DNA of 64,000 bases, taken from positions 1,054,001 to 1,118,000 of the forward strand of contig NZ_CP109450.1 in assembly GCF_041438865.1 (NCBI RefSeq). Direction: 5' to 3'. The DNA is from Streptomyces sp. NBC_01471 (lineage in GTDB: Bacteria; Actinomycetota; Actinomycetes; Streptomycetales; Streptomycetaceae). The notes beneath the pieces are model-generated. The model did no database searches, had not been told where the DNA came from, and worked only from the letters and a program-made list of their open reading frames with translations. A program made the position numbers and the translations under genes. This document shows, piece by piece, positions 60,041-64,000 of the stretch (its first letter is position 1; every line of letters begins with the position of its first letter).

Positions 60041-63000
60041 ATGAACAGGAAGTCCGGCAGCCGGAACGGTCGCTTGCCGCTGACCGCCGCACAGACGGGA
60101 ATGTGGTTCTCCCAGGAGCTGGACGCGGAGAACCCCAACTACCGCGCGGCCGAGTTCGTCGAGATCCGCGGCCCGCTCGACCTGGAACTGCTGGAGGAGT
60201 CCCTGCGTGAGGCGGTCGGCGAGACGCAGGCGCTGCGGGCCGGGTTCGAGACCGACGGCGAGGGGCGCACCTGGCAGCGCGTCGGACCGGCGCCGCAGTG
60301 GTCGCTGCCGCTGGTGGATCTGCGGGGCGGGGACGACCCGTGGGCCGCCGCGCACACCTGGATGTGGGACGACATGCGGTGCCCGCTGGACCTGGCATGT
60401 CCTCCGCTCTTCACCTTCGCGGTGCTCAGGACCGCCGATGACTGCTTCCTCCTCTACATCAGCGTGCACCACATCGCGCTCGACGGTTACGGCTTCTCCC
60501 TCTTCATCCAGCGGGTGGCGGAGCTCTACTCCGCGCTGGAGTCCGGCCGGTTCCGCCCCGATCCCAGCTGGGGGACGCTGGAGGAACTGCTCGCCGACGA
60601 GGCCGCGTACCACGCCTCGGAGCGGTTCACCGAGGACCGGGAGTACTGGGCCGCGCAGCTCGCGGGCCTCCCGGCGGCGCCCGACGCGGCGGGGCGGCTG
60701 AAGTCGGTCCCGCACCGCTTCGTGCGGGAGAGCGGCCCGGTCGGCGCCCCGGCCGCCGCCGGGCTGCGGGCCCTGGCGAGGCAGGCGCGGACGAGCCTGC
60801 CGTCGGTCGCGATGGCGGCGCTCGCGCTGTACGTGCACCGGCTCAGCGGACAGGACGAGGTGTCACTGGACCTGACGGTGACCGCCCGCACCGGAGCGGT
60901 GGCCCGTACGGTCCCGGTGATGCTGGCCAACGTGCTTCCGCTGTCGGTACGTCCCGGGCCCGGCGCCACCGTGTCCGAGCTGGTGCGCCACACCGCACGG
61001 CAGGCGCGCGGGCTGCTGCGCCACCAGCGCTACCCGGCGCCGTATCTCGTCAAGGACCTCGGCGGCATCCCCACCGGCGGGTACCTGGGCGACTGGGGCA
61101 TCAACATCATGGGGTACGACCCGCAGCTGACGTTCGGCCGGCACCCCGCGGTCCTGCACAACCTCTCCAACGGCCCGGTGACCGGACTCGGCGTGAACGT
61201 GTACGACCGCCCCGCCGACGGTTCGCTGCGGATCGACTTCAACGCGGATCCCGCCCTGTACAGCGCGGACGTCACGGCCGCGCACCACCGCCGGTTCCTG
61301 GCCCTGCTCGACACGCTGGCCACGGCCGGTCCCGACCGGCCCGTCGCGGAGATCGGGCTGCTGACCCCCGACGAGCGGCACCGGGTGGTGAGCGGCTGGA
61401 ACGAGACCGGGCGCCCGGTGCCCGCCGACACACTGACCACGCTGTTCGAGGCCCACGCCCGCCGCGCGCCGGAGGCGACCGCGCTGGTGTGCGGCGCGAG
61501 CGTCCTCACGTACGGCGAACTCAACGCGCGTGCCAACCGGCTGGCCCGGCTGCTGATCTCACGCGGTGCGGGTCCCGAGACCTTCGTCGCGCTGGCCCTG
61601 CCGCGCACCGCCGACTATCCGGTGGCGCTGCTCGCGGTGCTGAAGTCGGGCGCGGCGTGCGTACCGGTGGACCCGGAGCACCCCGCCGAGCGCATCCGGT
61701 ATCTGCTCACCGACGCCGCTCCGCTCTGTGTCGTCACCACCGCCGCTGCCGCCCCCGGGCTGCCCCCGGCCGTGCCCGCGCTGCTGGTCGACGCCCCCGC
61801 TACCGTCCGCGAACTGGCTGCCGGGCCGGACACCGACCCCCGGGACAGCGACCGCCGTGCCCCGCTGCTGCCGCACCACCCCGCCTATGTGAGCTACACG
61901 TCCGGGTCCACCGGAGCGCCCAAGGGCGTCGTCGTCGAGCACCGCTCGCTCAGCAATCTCTGCGCCGACCACCACAGCGAACTCATCGCACCGGCAGCCG
62001 CGGCGGCGGGCCGGCCGCTGCGGTCGGCGCTCACCGCGACGTTCACGTTCGACACCGCGTGGGAGGGCCCGCTCTTCCTGGCGGCGGGCCAGGAACTCCA
62101 TGTGATCGACGACGCCGTACGGCTCGATCCGGCGGCGCTGGCCCGCTATGTCGACCGGCACGGGATCGACTTCCTGGATGTCACGCCCTCCTATCTGCAC
62201 CAGCTGATCGCCGCCGGTCTGCTCACGGGCACCCGCCACCGCCCCCGGCTGCTGATGGTCGGCGGGGAGCCGCTGGACGAGAGGCTGTGGCGGACGCTGC
62301 GGGAGTGCCGGGACACGACCGCGTACAACTACTACGGCCCGACCGAGTGCACGGTCGACGCCGTGTACTGCCGGCTGGACCGGGAGGGTGACCTGCCGGT
62401 CATCGGGCGGCCGGGGCACAACGTCCGCGCCTACGTCCTGGACCCCGCCCGGAACCCGGTGCCGCCCGGGGTGCCCGGTGAACTGCACCTGGCCGGTGCG
62501 CAGGTGGCGCGCGGCTACCTGAACCGGCCCGCGCTGACGGCCGAACGTTTCCTCGCTGATCCGTTCGGTGCGCCGGGCAGCCGGATGTACCGCACCGGCG
62601 ATCTCGTGCGGTGGACCGCCCAGGGCACGCTGGAGTACCTCGGGCGCACCGACGACCAGGTCACGCTCCGGGGGCTGCGGATCGAGCCAGGTGAGATCGA
62701 GGCGGCCCTCACCCGGCACCCCGGGGTGGCCCGCGCGGCGGTCGCGGTACGCGAGACCCCGCAGGGCGAGCCGGTCCTGGCCGCGTACGTGGTGCCCGTG
62801 GGCCGGCCCGCGCCGCGGGCGGTCCCGGCGCCGAGGTCCGCGGCCGACGGGGCCCTCGACGCAGCCGCACTGCGGACCTGGGCGACGGAGCGGCTGCCGG
62901 GGTACATGGTCCCCGCCTCGTATCTGCTGCTCGGCACGCTGCCGCTCACCCCGCACGGCAAGCTCGACCGGGCCGCGCTCCCGGCGCCGGAGGCGGCGGC

Positions 63001-64000
63001 CGAACGGACGGGGAGGCCCGCCCGCAGCGCGCAGGAGAGGACGCTCTGCGCCCTCTTCGCCGAGGTGCTGGGCGTCGGTGACGTCAGCATCGACGACGAC
63101 TTCTTCGCCCTGGGCGGGTACTCGCTGCTGGCCGCCCGGCTCATCGGCCGGATCCGCTCCTCGCTCGGCACGGCCCTCTCCATCGGCGCGGTCTTCGAGG
63201 CTCCGACCGTGGCCGGACTGGCCAGGCTGCTCGACAGCGGCGCGGCCCAGGACCCGTTCGCGATGCTGCTGCCGCTGCGCACCGACGGCTCCCGGCCGCC
63301 GCTGTTCTGCGTCCACCCGGCCGGGGGCCTGAGCTGGTGCTATGCGGGAATGCCCCGTCATCTCGCGGCCGACCTCCCGGTGTACGGGCTGCAGGCGCGG
63401 GGGCTTTCGGGGCCGGGAGGGCTGCCGGCGACCTTCGAGGAGATGGTCGCCGACTATGTGGCGCACATCCGCTCCGTACAGCCGTCCGGCCCCTACCACC
63501 TGCTGGGCTGGTCGCTGGGCGGTGCGCTGTCCCACGCCATCGCGGTACGGCTCCAGGACCGGGGCGAACGGGTCGCCCTGCTGGCCATGCTGGACTCCCG
63601 CCCCATCGACCCGCGCGGCCGGCTCCGGTCGCTGCCCGACGACCACGCGGCGCTGGCGCTGCTGCTCGAAGCGGCCGGGCACACCCCGCAGGGCCCCGGT
63701 CTCTCGGCGCTGACCGCCACGGATGTCGCCGCGATCCTCAGCAGCGACGGCGGCAACGGGCGCCCGGCCGCGCTCGCCGAGCACCACGGGCTCGCCGAGC
63801 ACCACGTGGCAGCGATGACCTCCGTCCTCACCAACTCGGTCCGGCTCCAGCCGACCTTCGTCGAGGGCGTGTTCGAAGGAGATCTGCTGTACTTCCACGC
63901 CACCCAGGGAAAGTCGGCGCAGGCGCTCACCGGGGAGGCGTGGCGCCCCTGGGTGACCGGGCGGATCGAGTCGCACGACATCGCGTGCACCCACCACGCC
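60041..64000 (+). CDS. Nonribosomal peptide synthetase, one module C-A-T-TE (3' end cut by window edge)
   Basis: Open frame of 1320 codons continuing past the right edge, ATG 60041 with AGGAG 9 nt upstream. Condensation domain (~12-435) with HHIALDG at 143-149. Adenylation domain (~460-960) with [10 protein letters not shown] at 620-629, [21 protein letters not shown] and HGKLDR. Thiolation domain with LGGYS, carrier serine S1028. Thioesterase (~1085-end) with GWSLGG (S1158) and, in the last codons, the terminal His pair CTHH. This EntF-like layout makes a short or oligomeric ester/amide product. A condensation domain at the start means it accepts an acyl group from a partner enzyme not in the window. 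No iron box seen in its promoter. Confidence 0.92.
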   Translation, partial: MNRKSGSRNGRLPLTAAQTGMWFSQELDAENPNYRAAEFVEIRGPLDLELLEESLREAVGETQALRAGFETDGEGRTWQRVGPAPQWSLPLVDLRGGDDPWAAAHTWMWDDMRCPLDLACPPLFTFAVLRTADDCFLLYISVHHIALDGYGFSLFIQRVAELYSALESGRFRPDPSWGTLEELLADEAAYHASERFTEDREYWAAQLAGLPAAPDAAGRLKSVPHRFVRESGPVGAPAAAGLRALARQARTSLPSVAMAALALYVHRLSGQDEVSLDLTVTARTGAVARTVPVMLANVLPLSVRPGPGATVSELVRHTARQARGLLRHQRYPAPYLVKDLGGIPTGGYLGDWGINIMGYDPQLTFGRHPAVLHNLSNGPVTGLGVNVYDRPADGSLRIDFNADPALYSADVTAAHHRRFLALLDTLATAGPDRPVAEIGLLTPDERHRVVSGWNETGRPVPADTLTTLFEAHARRAPEATALVCGASVLTYGELNARANRLARLLISRGAGPETFVALALPRTADYPVALLAVLKSGAACVPVDPEHPAERIRYLLTDAAPLCVVTTAAAAPGLPPAVPALLVDAPATVRELAAGPDTDPRDSDRRAPLLPHHPAYVSYTSGSTGAPKGVVVEHRSLSNLCADHHSELIAPAAAAAGRPLRSALTATFTFDTAWEGPLFLAAGQELHVIDDAVRLDPAALARYVDRHGIDFLDVTPSYLHQLIAAGLLTGTRHRPRLLMVGGEPLDERLWRTLRECRDTTAYNYYGPTECTVDAVYCRLDREGDLPVIGRPGHNVRAYVLDPARNPVPPGVPGELHLAGAQVARGYLNRPALTAERFLADPFGAPGSRMYRTGDLVRWTAQGTLEYLGRTDDQVTLRGLRIEPGEIEAALTRHPGVARAAVAVRETPQGEPVLAAYVVPVGRPAPRAVPAPRSAADGALDAAALRTWATERLPGYMVPASYLLLGTLPLTPHGKLDRAALPAPEAAAERTGRPARSAQERTLCALFAEVLGVGDVSIDDDFFALGGYSLLAARLIGRIRSSLGTALSIGAVFEAPTVAGLARLLDSGAAQDPFAMLLPLRTDGSRPPLFCVHPAGGLSWCYAGMPRHLAADLPVYGLQARGLSGPGGLPATFEEMVADYVAHIRSVQPSGPYHLLGWSLGGALSHAIAVRLQDRGERVALLAMLDSRPIDPRGRLRSLPDDHAALALLLEAAGHTPQGPGLSALTATDVAAILSSDGGNGRPAALAEHHGLAEHHVAAMTSVLTNSVRLQPTFVEGVFEGDLLYFHATQGKSAQALTGEAWRPWVTGRIESHDIACTHHA

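Noticed and set aside
61559-63997. 812-codon open frame antisense to the NRPS gene
   Set aside because: Low-complexity shadow; the plus-strand reading contains all NRPS core motifs.

Overview
The window is very GC-rich (my estimate is above 70%). Genes have strong third-position GC, GTG and TTG starts are frequent, and there are typical actinomycete families: PucR, an XRE regulator with DUF397, DUF2637, a PP2C-like protein, a DmdR1/IdeR-type iron box and srs-type phenolic lipid genes. The source is almost certainly a Streptomyces chromosome, in a mixed metabolic and accessory region. I saw no rRNA, tRNA, CRISPR array, insertion sequence, phage module or replication origin.

Layout. 1-2171 (minus): urea transporter-ureA-ureB-ureC, with ureC cut by the left edge. 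2722-5173: two small secreted or anchored proteins and a DD-carboxypeptidase-like protein with altered motifs. 5255-8981: a phenolic-lipid locus (type III polyketide synthase, membrane methyltransferase, flavoprotein) with a UbiA prenyltransferase on the opposite strand. 9218-13513: a 1431-residue secreted multidomain glucanase, GH87-like. 13589-18712 (minus): a sulfur-scavenging operon (flavin reductase, ABC transporter, FMN monooxygenase) preceded by a cysteine-containing leader peptide, a hairpin and a 22-bp palindrome, with a ROK regulator gene upstream. 20450-22013: a cytochrome P450 and a divergent 59-residue protein. 22214-25150: a GtrB/GtrA pair facing a GtrC-like membrane protein. 25306-34063: purine catabolism (xanthine dehydrogenase FAD, Fe-S and Mo subunits, NCS2 permease, XdhC) with divergent pucR.

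34201-43883 holds a TPR-like protein, a GntR regulator, an FhuF-like siderophore reductase behind an iron box, a DUF2637 protein, an anti-sigma-type ATPase, a GH38 alpha-mannosidase and an XRE/DUF397 locus with two small divergent genes. 43949-51180 holds pyruvate oxidase, a TetX-like monooxygenase with a divergent TetR and two matching operator-like sites, a PP2C-like protein, a TrmB/LuxR-type regulator and a DUF456 protein. 51314-58691 holds a Tat-exported GH95 enzyme, a PPOX-fold protein, an Ada-AlkA fusion with an eroded glycosylase half, RsgA, LtrA and a broken GNAT gene. 58807-64000 holds an L,D-transpeptidase and, divergently, a one-module C-A-T-TE nonribosomal peptide synthetase that runs off the right edge.

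How the parts work together: several loci are scavenging units with their own switches (urea, purines, organosulfur, iron). Others act at the envelope (phenolic lipid, DD-carboxypeptidase-like protein, Gtr glycosylation, L,D-transpeptidase). The least explained pieces are the prenyltransferase-linked phenolic lipid locus, the leader peptide ahead of the sulfur operon, the P450/small-protein pair, and the regulatory protein built from a damaged DNA glycosylase. All function calls come from reading motifs; no database search was run.
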